Shown: positions 8,464-17,748 of the stretch, piece after piece | How the letters are laid out: each line of letters begins with the position of its first letter | Numbering within the stretch: the first letter of the stretch is position 1 | Origin: Glandiceps talaboti | Taxonomy: Eukaryota > Hemichordata > Enteropneusta > Spengelidae | Assembly (NCBI RefSeq): GCF_964340395.1 | Contig: NC_135556.1 | Coordinates: 12,406,410 to 12,436,409, forward strand | DNA length: 30,000 bases | Reading direction: 5' to 3' | The notes under the pieces: generated by a model | Database searches by the model: none | What the model was told of the DNA's origin: nothing | The model's input: only the letters and a program-made list of their open reading frames with translations | Made by a program: the position numbers and the translations under genes

Positions 8464-11400
8464 CTGCTCACTTTAAACATTAACTTATTATTGGTCAGAA
8501 TTCTGTGATTGATTTAAGAAACACACAATGTTAATGACTGTGAGCGGCTTCGTACGAATTTGAAATTTCATCTCGGGACCTCATTGGGTTAGATGTGAGA
8601 AATGATTTGAAGCCTCGGTTAGCCTGTAAACTAAGCTCACTACAGATATACTATAATTTCCCCATTTTGATGGCTCGTTTAAGCAGTACTCAGATCCTCC
8701 CAATGTTAAACCATGGTATCCAGAACATCATCAATATCATATTATAGAAAGGCTTCCCATTTTTTTAGCATGACTGAAAGTAGGGCTATGGTGAAATGTC
8801 AAATGTCAAAAACATGTGACATGTAGATTAAAACTTTTTTAAAAATGATCACATAAACTGTACAGTTGGCGCTACAATGCCATCGGTGATGTTTTTAGAA
8901 TTGTCCATTTCTGCTTTTAAAAAAAAGTTGTTTTACTACAACGGCAGTTGAAGTTTCAACTTACTATGATAGACACAAACTGAAAGTGTCGTTCATGTGG
9001 TAGAATACACAAGTGGGTGATAACGGTGCCTTTGTTGTGCCGATATGATAGTGTAAACATTGGAAATCCCCAAAATGTACACGGCAAGATCCAGGGGAGT
9101 CATTAGAAAATGAAATGCCACCCTACTGTGAGTATGATTAAACCAGCGCCAATAGCATATATCATAATGTTGCAAGAGTAGCTTTGGTTTGTGTCTACCT
9201 AAAGTAAGCCGAAACCTCAGTTGCCACTGTCATATTGACGACAGAGAATTGAGTTGAAGGGTTTTCTCTGATTGTCTCTACTTTTGAGTAGGATATGTGG
9301 GTGTAATGTTATCAAATCTTATAGTTATTTTGAAGCTGTGATCCAAATCTTGTATTTACTTTTGTAAAAACTGAATTGTAAACTCCTACAACGTATCCTA
9401 CACTATCAGAGAACATTATCACATATTTTAGCCTCTTTATATCGTGATCTGCGATTGTGCATGGCTGTCTCACAAACCGCTTGAATTACTAGCAATGACA
9501 AACAATTACTGTGTTTTGAAAATAATACACTCAAACTGATTGGTCTCAATGGGGAGTGATAACATATGTCAGCCTATAATTATTCAAATTGATTCCATAT
9601 GGAAATGTGCCCTTGTTGAGATGAACACAAAATCAACAGAATTTACATATAGCCAACAGTATGTAAATATCTACATATGGACATACTGATAACTGCCATT
9701 GGAGGCGTGGCTAAATTAATTGTTTGCTGATTACAAGCAGTTACTGAGACAGTGAAGCAAATTCACAAACCGCAATGTAAGCAGGCTCTCACATATTAGA
9801 GTACAAAAAAAAGTGACCAAAAAGTGCCATTTCGTTTTGACACATGATCAAAATGAAGGTTAAGAACTTCACGGTTTACTCACCATGATGGTACCCTACA
9901 AAAGCTGATGTTATATAGCTACTGAAGCAACTGTAGTATGTTACTTGAGAAAGTTTCAATGTTAATGACATCATTTTCCAGGATGATGTGGAAAACTGAC
10001 GACTAGTGAATACCAACCACCTGCATTCATCAAAAAGAACAAAACGAATGAAATAACAGCATTGCAAATGCCATATTTTGTCAACCTAACCCTTTTTGAA
10101 AGTGAAGCCAAAGAATGTAAATGGTATTCCACCTCTATTTCTCTTTGTTCAGCTAAGGAAAATACAAGTGACATAAGGGGCCTTGTCACCACAAGTCAAA
10201 GACGGATAGTTACAAAACCTTTAGGTCACAAGTATTTTCTGGCTGAATGAAGAGAACTATTGGAGAATAATGTATCTGTATATGTGCAAGCTTACTTTTA
10301 AAAAACAAAGTGAAAATAATGGCAATTCTGAATATCTTTGATATTGTGAGAAACACAGTACCAACTATGTAAAGTGTAACAGTTGTCATGATGTAGAACG
10401 GCCAGGGTGTAAATGACATATTTTCTGTTGGTACATCTTGGCGTGTGCTTGGTATATTAAGAGTTAGGGTGGTTGTTCAATCAATCAGTAAGCTTCAATT
10501 GTCCACATATGACATCGAATGATATGAACAGTATATCTGTGAACAGATGAGGATTAGTCATGCCAGCAGCTGATTGTGATAAGCCTATCTCAGTGTGAAC
10601 TGTCTATAGTTTTGTAGTAGAAAAAAAGCGATGAAGGGAAGAACTATGAATTTGTTGAATATATGTTCCTTCGTGAAATCATTCAGATACAATTCTCAGC
10701 AATGGGGATGGGTGCGGTGAACAGGAAGTCAAGCAGTTCGTAAGAGAGATGGCATTTTGTAAAAAAAAAAAAAAATTGTGTTACTTGACTTTCTCTGCAT
10801 TAGACACGCAGAGTTTTCAATACCTGATCATACTGCCACTTCTGTAACACAAAACGTTGTCATTTTGTAGTGCCATGCCATCACTCTCTTACTGCGCCCC
10901 CGCCCCCATAGATCATTCATTGCTATGTGAACAAGACTAGCTCATTATTTTCCAGTCAGTTCTGAAATCAAACATCTATTACTCATCGAGAGATTTAGAG
11001 TTGTGTGGGATGAAGTTCCCAAATGGGTCACTTTAATGTGATGAGCAGCAACAGTGCGTGGATGTCAAAGAAAAAAAACCCTCAAAACGCCAAATGAAAT
11101 ATATAATCTAAGACCTTGAAGTTATGATGAGAAAATAGAAGAGGCTTTACTCTGAAAGAAACAGTCTATTTTATTTATTTTTTATGTAGTTTTATTGTTT
11201 TACCATCGTTCTACGCTAAGTTCCTTGTAAATGTATATTATTATTTTTTAAAGGTTTGAAAGGCATTTGAAAAAAAATGATGATGTGCTAGTATATTTGG
11301 GAAAGACATTTTTGTACACTTTATTAGCAACTGCTTTATTGAATCACATTGTCAGCCAATGAATTTGCGTTATGTTGTATGTAATAGTATGCGTTATATA

Positions 11401-11634
11401 TCTTTCATGCTAAGGTGATGCATAACATAAATAATTCCTTGTATGGCCAGAACAGCTCCCTCTTTAGGGCAAGTCTGGAAATGATGACGTCATGAATACC
11501 TCCTTTTTAACCAACATAGGTATGAATTAGTCATAAACACTTTCAAAATTTGTAAGCGTAAAGAGCATCACTTTATTTTGCCAAATTTTTTGTTGAAAGT
11601 TTGGAATTAGTCTCTTCTTGCATGGTTATCAAAT
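8464..11634. other. Non-coding AT-rich stretch without recognisable genes
   Basis: Only short, unconvincing open frames, with no splice-linked conserved peptide and no repeat arrays. It has an A15 run at about 10761 and a perfect TGACGTCA at 11485-11492. It may belong to the PAN3 3' UTR or to the spacer. Confidence 0.5.
11485..11492. promoter_or_regulatory. Perfect CRE palindrome TGACGTCA
   Basis: Matches the consensus cAMP response element bound by CREB/ATF proteins. No promoter context is visible around it. Confidence 0.3.
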
Positions 11635-11894
11635 TTGCAGCATATTAGCATGAAAGAGGATGACAATATTTTTTTTTTCATGTTTCATGATAAGTACAAA
11701 CATTTTTTTTTAGTTCGAAACTTTTACAGTATTTACATCCTTGTCTCGTTGTTCAGTGAATTCTACCAAAAATTGGGAAAAAACTATAAAATGGAAATAT
11801 GTGAGCATGAAAAGTTACTATACATGTAAAATCAAGATATTTTGTACAGAATACAAGTTTTTTCTGTAAACATTGTACTCCTTTGCAATATTTT

Positions 11895-11900
11895 AATAAA
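11895..11900 (+). promoter_or_regulatory. Candidate polyadenylation signal AATAAA
   Basis: AATAAA on the + strand, followed 6-60 bases later by GT-rich sequence (ATGTGTGT, GTGGTGTCAG, TTTTTGTATGTC), as expected for a cleavage site. It is the first canonical signal that I find after the PAN3 stop and lies just before the repeat cluster. It would imply a 3' UTR of about 7 kb if used by PAN3. Confidence 0.4.
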
Positions 11901-11978
11901 ATATGTGTGTAAAATAACGAGTGGTGTCAGTAGATTGTTTTTGTATGTCAAGAATAGAAGATGGGACGCATGGGACTT

Positions 11979-12373
11979 ACAACCCTTGCAGCAGTTATGT
12001 AGAGAAACGTTAGAACATTGTTTTTACCGTGGTGGGTAATTAAAACTGGCTTTGAAGGTGCCGACAAGTCTTCTTCTTATTATCACACTATCAAACTGAC
12101 ATACATTGATACAGAAAACAATAGCACATTCTTTTATCAGTTTGTTTACGTCTGTGAAAGTTAGTCAAAGTGTACAACAATATGACTAACTTACACAGAC
12201 GTAAACAAACTGATAAGAACATGGGATCCGCTGTTATTGTTTTGTATCAATGTATGTCAATATTTGATAAGGAGAAAACTTTTCGGCACCTTCAAAGCCA
12301 GTTTTAATCTTCCACCAGTTCTAAAATAACATTCTGATCAGAGGTATTTCTAAACAACTGCTGCAAAGGTTGT
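11979..12373. mobile_element. Fold-back (long inverted repeat) element, about 395 bp
   Basis: The left arm from 11979 (ACAACCCTTGCAGCAGTT) pairs with the right arm ending at 12373 (AACTGCTGCAAAGGTTGT). The pairing continues inward through TTAAAACTGGCTTTGAAGG (12040) / CCTTCAAAGCCAGTTTTAA (to 12307) and TTTATCAGTTTGTTTACGTC / GACGTAAACAAACTGATAAG near the centre (around 12170). The inner 268 bp match better than the outer part. There is no transposase frame, so it is a MITE-like hairpin. I cannot define target site duplications. Confidence 0.85.
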
Positions 12374-12565
12374 ATTTATAGAGCAGACAATCTGGGTGAC
12401 AACTGTTTTCAGATACCAACTTCTTCAAGGATCCCACCATACACAATGTTATGCATTCAGGTGGTGTTTGAAACACAAAATTCTGGTCTGTCGACTCATG
12501 GTGATAAATACTTGATCATCAATAAATGCACCACTAGTAAGACATATGAAATTTGAAGCATGCAT

Positions 12566-12790
12566 TAAGATATTCTCTAATTACGAAACATCATTAAATA
12601 CGCAGACAGACACGGGCTAGTCTAGAATTCTAAACTGGTACAGTGTATTACGTATTGAATACTCGAGAAGTGTAAATGAAGTTTTTAATACGTAATACAC
12701 TGTACCCGTTTAGAATTCTAGACTATCCACTCTGAGTGACAATGAAATACCCGGCATGTGAATATGATAGGGGGGGGTGCCATTATGTTT
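12566..12790. repeat. 225-bp tandem duplication, copy 1
   Basis: Begins TAAGATATTCTCTAATTACG and ends in GGTGCCATTATGTTT. It contains the 108-bp palindrome at 12618-12725 and a G8 run at 12770-12777. It is nearly identical to the copy that follows directly. Confidence 0.95.
12618..12725. repeat. 108-bp palindrome (39-bp stem, 30-nt loop), copy 1
   Basis: TAGTCTAGAATTCTAAACTG...ACGTATT on the left pairs with AATACGT...TTTAGAATTCTAGACTA on the right. There is one mismatch in 39 pairs (CCC against GGT near 12706). The loop carries CTCGAG. The element has no coding capacity. Confidence 0.93.
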
Positions 12791-12842
12791 TAAGATATTC
12801 TCTAACTACGAAACATCATTAAATACGCAGACAGACACGGGC

Positions 12843-12950
12843 TAGTCTAGAATTCTAAACTGGTACAGTGTATTACGTATTGAATACTCGAGAAGTGTAA
12901 ATGAAGTCTTTAATACGTAATACACTGTACCAGTTTAGAATTCTAGACTA
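12843..12950. repeat. 108-bp palindrome (39-bp stem, 30-nt loop), copy 2
   Basis: Same hairpin as in copy 1, shifted by 225 bp. Here the 39-bp stem is perfect (CCAGTTTAG pairs with CTAAACTGG). A transcript of either strand would fold into a long perfect hairpin. Confidence 0.93.
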
Positions 12951-12995
12951 TCCACTCTGAGTGACAATGAAATACCCGGCATGTGAATATGATAT

Positions 12996-13010
12996 GGGGG
13001 GGGGGGGGGG
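12996..13010 (+). repeat. Poly(G) run (15)
   Basis: Fifteen consecutive G. Together with GGGGTGGGGGGG at 13057-13068, C14 at 13383-13396 and G14 at 14673-14686, it is one of several G/C homopolymers within 2 kb of otherwise AT-rich DNA. Confidence 0.9.
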
Positions 13011-13248
13011 TGCCATTATGGTTTACAAATAAGCGTCAGCCCTTTTTGGTTTAATAGGGGTGGGGGGGTCAGTGACTTCTTGTTGGCCCATTAGAAAAAT
13101 CCAAAAACACCCCAACCCCCCAGGCCGGAGAAACTGACCAGTCCCTTACTCATGTGTACACGTCTCTGGGCTACATTCCAAACCCCATACACTGTAAGTA
13201 ATCTTTCTAAGGCTCGTCAAACTATTACAAAATTGTATGATTGATATT

Positions 13249-13366
13249 GGTGAATTTACACAAGATTTACTGGTGAATGGTGAATAATATTTGGAGAACG
13301 TGAATTGATATCTAGAGATAATGGTGAATAGCGAATTAGAGCTTTTACTTCCTGGTGAATGGTGAT
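13249..13366. repeat. Degenerate GGTGAAT repeat cluster
   Basis: GGTGAAT occurs at 13249, 13272, 13279, 13323 and 13353, with variants (CGTGAATT, GCGAATT, GGTGATC) between them. Spacing is irregular. It may be a decayed short tandem repeat. Confidence 0.5.
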
Positions 13367-13382
13367 CTAAAAGAGGGGTATA

Positions 13383-13396
13383 CCCCCCCCCCCCCC
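13383..13396 (+). repeat. Poly(C) run (14)
   Basis: Fourteen consecutive C, with GGGGTATAC just before it. Confidence 0.9.
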
Positions 13397-14640
13397 GACT
13401 CCTGTCCGTACCTCTGAAGGCTCGAAAAAATGGAGCCCTCAGCGGTGCGAATGAGACCGAGTCTATCTTGGTGTCTCACTATTTCATGGCGACAGCTGTA
13501 CTAGTAACCACTCAGTGACGTCAGAAATATGCGTTACTATGAGTACCCTGGATGAGTAGATGTTACAGAGAGGTTCGCAGAATACTCGTCGATTCACTCC
13601 TCAGACAAGTCGGTATTGGATAAGCTCGCTGAGTATCATTGTGTGCTAGTGTGATGTATTAAAAAGAGTGTTCTTTGCTGAAAGCATCTCAACTGAAATT
13701 CGAAAATCCCAAAGGCATTAATAAAGGATAGGAAAAAAAACAGAAATTAATGATTGCACGAAGTGCAGTGATTCAGCAGACGATGTAATCTGTTTGGTAA
13801 AATGAGATGAGTAAATCGTGTGTAAGATCCCATTTCCCTATCAATTTAGAAGTGCTTGGAATTATAAAACCTTCGACACCGACAGTCAAATGGATTTCGG
13901 GATGATGCTACATCACATCTCCTTTAAAAAAAAGAATTGCGGTCAATTTCCAGTCTCTGCACAATTTAATTTTACGCGCCCCCAAAAAGCAATTGCTCGA
14001 TTCTTATCCCGTTGAAATAAGTTCACAGTCTGTTAGACGGCATCTCTTTGGCAGAATGCATTTTAACAAATTTAATGTTGTTTTCTTGTTCTTGTTTTAT
14101 GTCAAGTAGAATATCCAAATATTCAATTTTTTCGGATTTCGGATGGGATGCAGAGATTCAGACTGACAAAGTAATGTATATCTTCATGCTTCATAGCGTG
14201 AATACATCAACTAGCCATGAATATTGTACTCTGCTTCAAAGAAATTTAAAAAAAAAGAAGTTATTATTTTCATATTGTCAATTTCAAGGTGTAAACTGAT
14301 CATGAAAAATGGCCATGTGACGTTTAAAAGCAAACGATTATATTGAAATGAACGCAGGCATTGCTATCCTACAAAAGCTGACTGGTGAACATGTACAAAA
14401 CAATCACTCATCATTGTCAGGGATTTCTATAACTATTTCGATCAATCACTGTACATGTTTTCAAAATGTCGAAACGTGTGTTTACTTTTATGATATAGGC
14501 TGAATAAAGTAGGGATTGATTTTTGATGTAATACATACCATCATATTGCCTTACAAAATACACTTAATATTTGTACCGTCTGAAAGTGAGATTAGTATTA
14601 GTACAAAAGATTATTTTGAAATTTTGATTTGGTCAGCATG
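13397..14640. other. Unique sequence with a locally GC-richer segment, no gene recognised
   Basis: 13400-13620 is GC-richer than its surroundings, has many CG dinucleotides and a perfect CRE palindrome (TGACGTCA, 13516-13523). It could be an unannotated regulatory or first-exon region, but I see no conserved peptide and no clear splice donor tied to an open frame. 13620-14640 is AT-rich with nothing recognised. Confidence 0.35.
13516..13523. promoter_or_regulatory. Perfect CRE palindrome TGACGTCA
   Basis: Lies in the GC-richer island at 13400-13620. It matches the CREB/ATF consensus, and function is inferred only. Confidence 0.35.
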
Positions 14641-14672
14641 TGCTATTGAGACGGGACCACTTTTTTTCACAC

Positions 14673-14686
14673 GGGGGGGGGGGGGG
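14673..14686 (+). repeat. Poly(G) run (14)
   Basis: Fourteen consecutive G in AT-rich surroundings. Confidence 0.9.
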
Positions 14687-14901
14687 AATTGGACGGCTGT
14701 GAATACAAGAAGAGAACCGTTGTATAGAAAGTTTCCGAAAAATAAACAAAAAACTGAAAAAAACTATGTCAACCTTACTATTAGAGTTGGTATGTGTAGT
14801 TATGTGGTGTTCAATACACAAACTATAACCTCTGCAAAGCACGTCGATGTAGAAGTACATTGTTGGGCACCCTATCGCCATCACCCGTTACAGTAGCATA
14901 A

Positions 14902-15340
14902 CTTCGTCTGGCTCAATACAAATCTTACTAACATTGCTATATTTTGTCGTCTGCTTTAATAAACTATCACCAACATTGCTAAATTTTATCGTCTGGCATG
15001 ATAATGAAACTATTAGCAACATTGTAACATTTTATCGTCTGCCTTAATAAAACTATTAGCAACATTGTAACATTTTACCGTCTGCCTTAATAAAACTATT
15101 ACCAACATTGCTACATTTTATCGTCTGGCATGATAATAACACTATTAGCAATATTGTTACATTTTACCATCTGCCTTAATAAAATTACGACCAAAATTGC
15201 TACATTTTATCGTCAGGTATAATACACGTATTAGCAACACTTGTACATTTTATCGTCTGGCTAAAACTACGACCAAAATTGCTATATTTTATCGCCTGCC
15301 TTAATAAAACTCATTTTACTAACAATAAACATTGCTACAA
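14902..15340. repeat. 42-46-bp minisatellite, about ten diverged units
   Basis: The consensus unit is CAACATTGCTACATTTTATC followed by GTCTGCCTTAATAAAACTATTAG. AACATTG-type anchors fall at 14930, 14972, 15018, 15061, 15104, 15150, 15193, 15236, 15275 and 15328, so steps are mostly 43 or 46 bp. Two tail types alternate (GCCTTAATAAAAC and GGCATGATAAT). Related units occur at 21984-22440. Confidence 0.92.
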
Positions 15341-15431
15341 GTAATATGTACATACCAAAGGACATGGATCACACTAACGCTTCATTAACTGTAATAGGAA
15401 CATTTTTGAAACTGTTTTGTTAGATGTGATG

Positions 15432-15620
15432 ACCCTGAACAGTATTAAATCATGTAGTTGTGTAGTATGTTACAAAAAATCCAATCAAATTCATTTTGGG
15501 GGGTTTGCACCAAAAAAGCAACACCCGAATGCTATCACGATTTCAACCTATTACTGTGTTTACCTGTCGATAAAATTGATCTCTAACTAACATGTACAAT
15601 ATCTAATTATTGGTATTTAA
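15432..15620 (+). repeat. Dispersed about 200-bp repeat, copy 1
   Basis: ACCCTGAACAGTATTAAATC, then TCCAATCAAATT, ...TTTGCACC..., GATAAAATTGATCTCTAA and TCTAATTATTGGTATTTAA occur in the same order as in the copy at 16715-16924. The copies are strongly diverged. The nature of the repeat is unknown. Confidence 0.7.
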
Positions 15621-16149
15621 GTATTTTTGAGTGTATGTACGTATTGTTGGTTGTCTGAGTGAAGTTACACCTAGCACAGCTTCTAGTATGTAGGTATGTC
15701 ACGCGAAGAAACTTAGCCATTTTTGGTGATTCTTTTTGTCGGGTTAAACAATGCAATTGATGGAGTTATATTAGGATTGTTGTCGACTTTCCGTTTCTGG
15801 TTAGTGGACCTATATTGTAACATATGTAATCAATTATGACTGTCCAGGCTGAGGGTAATAAAACAATATGTGACCATTTGGCAATTAACAACATACATGT
15901 AGTTGGAAAAAATTCAAATAGCAACCGAACATGTTACATGTATCTGTCTACTGAAGGGCAGTCGTGGAATGTGAATGATACTTCGTTACACCACCAGCAG
16001 GCACTTAATATTAATCTTTACGTTAACATAACGGATTTTAAATTTCGAAAACGTGTGCAACACCGATTATAGTCGAAAAAGCAGTGTGGTTTCCATGTCT
16101 GGCTTGGAAAACTATTCTTAATTTAGCTGAATCACATCCGTAGGTTTGT

Positions 16150-16305
16150 CGCCATTTTGCTTTCACGAGAGACAAAAACCACTCACCCAACGCCGTAAAT
16201 TACGCTCTCTTTTACGGCACCGTCTACGTCACGGTTGTTGTTTCGCAGTGTCACGGAAGAAATAACAGCTCTGGTTTGCGAGAATGCACTCTCCGTGTTA
16301 GCTGG
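16150..16305 (+). promoter_or_regulatory. Candidate promoter with non-coding first exon
   Basis: A CG-rich patch in AT-rich DNA. It contains CGCCATTTTG (YY1 form, 16150-16159), a CRE-like TACGTCAC near 16225, an ACGGAAG ETS-like core near 16253, and a strong splice donor GGGTAAGT with the intron starting at 16306. An ATG just before the donor reaches a stop after five codons, so any exon here would be 5' UTR. On the other strand, CAAAATGGCGAC is a YY1-type start region, so divergent transcription is possible. This is inference from motifs only. Confidence 0.35.
16192..16218. repeat. 8-bp stem hairpin GCCGTAAA/TTTACGGC
   Basis: Perfect 8-bp arms with an 11-base loop inside the promoter-like patch. 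It could be a dyad protein-binding site. Confidence 0.45.
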
Positions 16306-16714
16306 GTAAGTTGGCTTAATTAATAGCTTATAACAAAATACGTTAATTCGTACACAAATATACCGAGGATTTTCTTCGTGCCACAGGGGTACGTGTTATT
16401 GCTTAGAATGCCGTTTTCTTAGGAAAATGTCGTACCAATCCTGCAGCTACAAATGTATCAATCTCTATACTACGAAGAAATATAAGTCCCCTTACAGGTA
16501 GGAATATATAGTCAAAAAGGTTGTTATATTTAACCTGTAGACCTGGAAAACAACAATCTATAAAATATTACACGCCCCTGCGCTTCGTGCAGTCGTGACA
16601 ACAGAGTGTTCAGATCCTATCAGTTTGACGATGATAGTTTAAAGTTAGAATTTAAAAACAACAACGTTAACCTGTTTTGATATTGGATATTATGACTTAG
16701 TTGTAACATCGTAC

Positions 16715-16924
16715 ACCCTGAACAGTATTGAATCACTTGAGGGTAAACGTACGTATCTCTACACATAATATGATACAACATACAGATCCAATCAAATTGG
16801 TTTTTGGGTCCGCACCCAAAATCAGCGCCCCCAACACGATCACAATTGCAATATGTTTCTGTACAACTAAACCGATAAAATCGACCTCTAATCAACCTGT
16901 TCAATGGCTAATTATGAATATTTA
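16715..16924 (+). repeat. Dispersed about 200-bp repeat, copy 2
   Basis: ACCCTGAACAGTATTGAATC, then TCCAATCAAATTGG, CACCCAAAATCAGCGCCCCC, GATAAAATCGACCTCTAATC and GGCTAATTATGAATATTTAA match copy 1 in order and orientation, 1283 bp downstream of it. The pair brackets the promoter-like segment at 16150-16310. Confidence 0.7.
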
Positions 16925-17019
16925 ACAATTTCATCGACTTTATTTTTGGTTGATTGTTCGAAAAAATAATACTCCCATTACAGCTTGTGTAGTTTTAACA
17001 ACACACCACGCATATATTC

Positions 17020-17130
17020 ACGATTCAGTGGCACGTGACAGTCACAGTGCCAGAGGAGGCGGGAAGGGGCGCAGAGCATGATGGGTAAAAAACAACTGCG
17101 ACAGCTCATTATTCTCTGGAGCACGTGGTA
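17020..17130. promoter_or_regulatory. Candidate regulatory patch with two CACGTG E-boxes
   Basis: GGCACGTGAC (CACGTG at 17032-17037) and GCACGTGG (17122-17127) flank a GC-rich stretch with GAGGCGGGAAGGGGCGC (17056-17072), which has Sp1- and E2F-like forms. The composition stands out from the AT-rich surroundings. It resembles a CpG-type promoter, but no transcript start or exon can be fixed. Confidence 0.35.
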
Positions 17131-17667
17131 AATTACAAATGTGTACGTTCGCAATAACCAAACAAACTTAAACATTCATGGTTTACAAACAAGACACGCT
17201 TTGGTAATTTTAAGCTACACTTTAAATTTATTAGAAGTGAATATTCTAGAACGATACCATATAGAATTATATTGGCACACATCATGGACAATTTAATCAT
17301 TCATTTACATCAATTTGTATTGAGGTAGGTAGGTAGGCATTTGTCAAGGTTTTTTCCTACATTAAAACCACATCTCTTCAATATTTCACATCGTTACGCG
17401 CACGACGACGGAAACGGCCCTCACAACATACTATACACGGTTGTAAATATTTCAAAAGTTTTTATTGGTCTATAAATACAACGCAATACTTCCAGCGACA
17501 TAAATATAAATTTGAATTCATGTCTGCATATAATTTTTGCTGAGATCATTTGAGACATCTGTAACATTTTGACGACTGTTATATATTTACAATTTATCGA
17601 AATTGCAGTTTAACTGTTTTGGTAGTTTTTTTTGCAAAATACTTTGTTGTCGGTAGGAGAACGTTTA

Positions 17668-17748
17668 CTAACCTTTCCAACCGTGACCTTTCCTAAAATG
17701 GCCTTAACTTTCCCAACGCGAACTCTCCCAAGCTGACATTTCCTAAAC
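17668..17748 (+). repeat. Degenerate 15-18-bp tandem repeat (AACTTTCCCAAC-like)
   Basis: Five loose copies: AACCTTTCCAACCGTG, ACCTTTCCTAAAATG, AACTTTCCCAACGCG, AACTCTCCCAAGCTG and ACATTTCCTAAAC. An old short tandem array. Confidence 0.55.

Larger units (their letters stand above)
4926..11900 (+). other. PAN3 3' UTR and/or intergenic DNA, no further coding sequence seen
   Basis: Nothing after the PAN3 stop codon resembles a conserved exon, and the open frames here are short, repeat-derived or unrecognisable. Scanning by eye, the first canonical AATAAA after the stop is at 11895. Weaker ATTAAA forms occur, for example at 7312. The stretch contains an ATTC run, a CA/TG tract and a 39-bp minisatellite (listed separately), and little else repetitive. 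Whether this is one long 3' UTR or a short UTR plus spacer cannot be decided from sequence alone. Confidence 0.5.
12791..13024. repeat. 225-bp tandem duplication, copy 2
   Basis: Starts TAAGATATTCTCTAACTACG. It differs from copy 1 at about four single bases and in the length of the G run, which is 15 here and 8 in copy 1. The very low divergence points to a recent duplication. Confidence 0.95.

Noticed and set aside
8085-8480. 131-codon minus-strand frame with MSKYGIFVRMIYI repeats
   Set aside because: It is produced by a 39-bp minisatellite whose unit is a multiple of three. The flanking parts show no conserved sequence.
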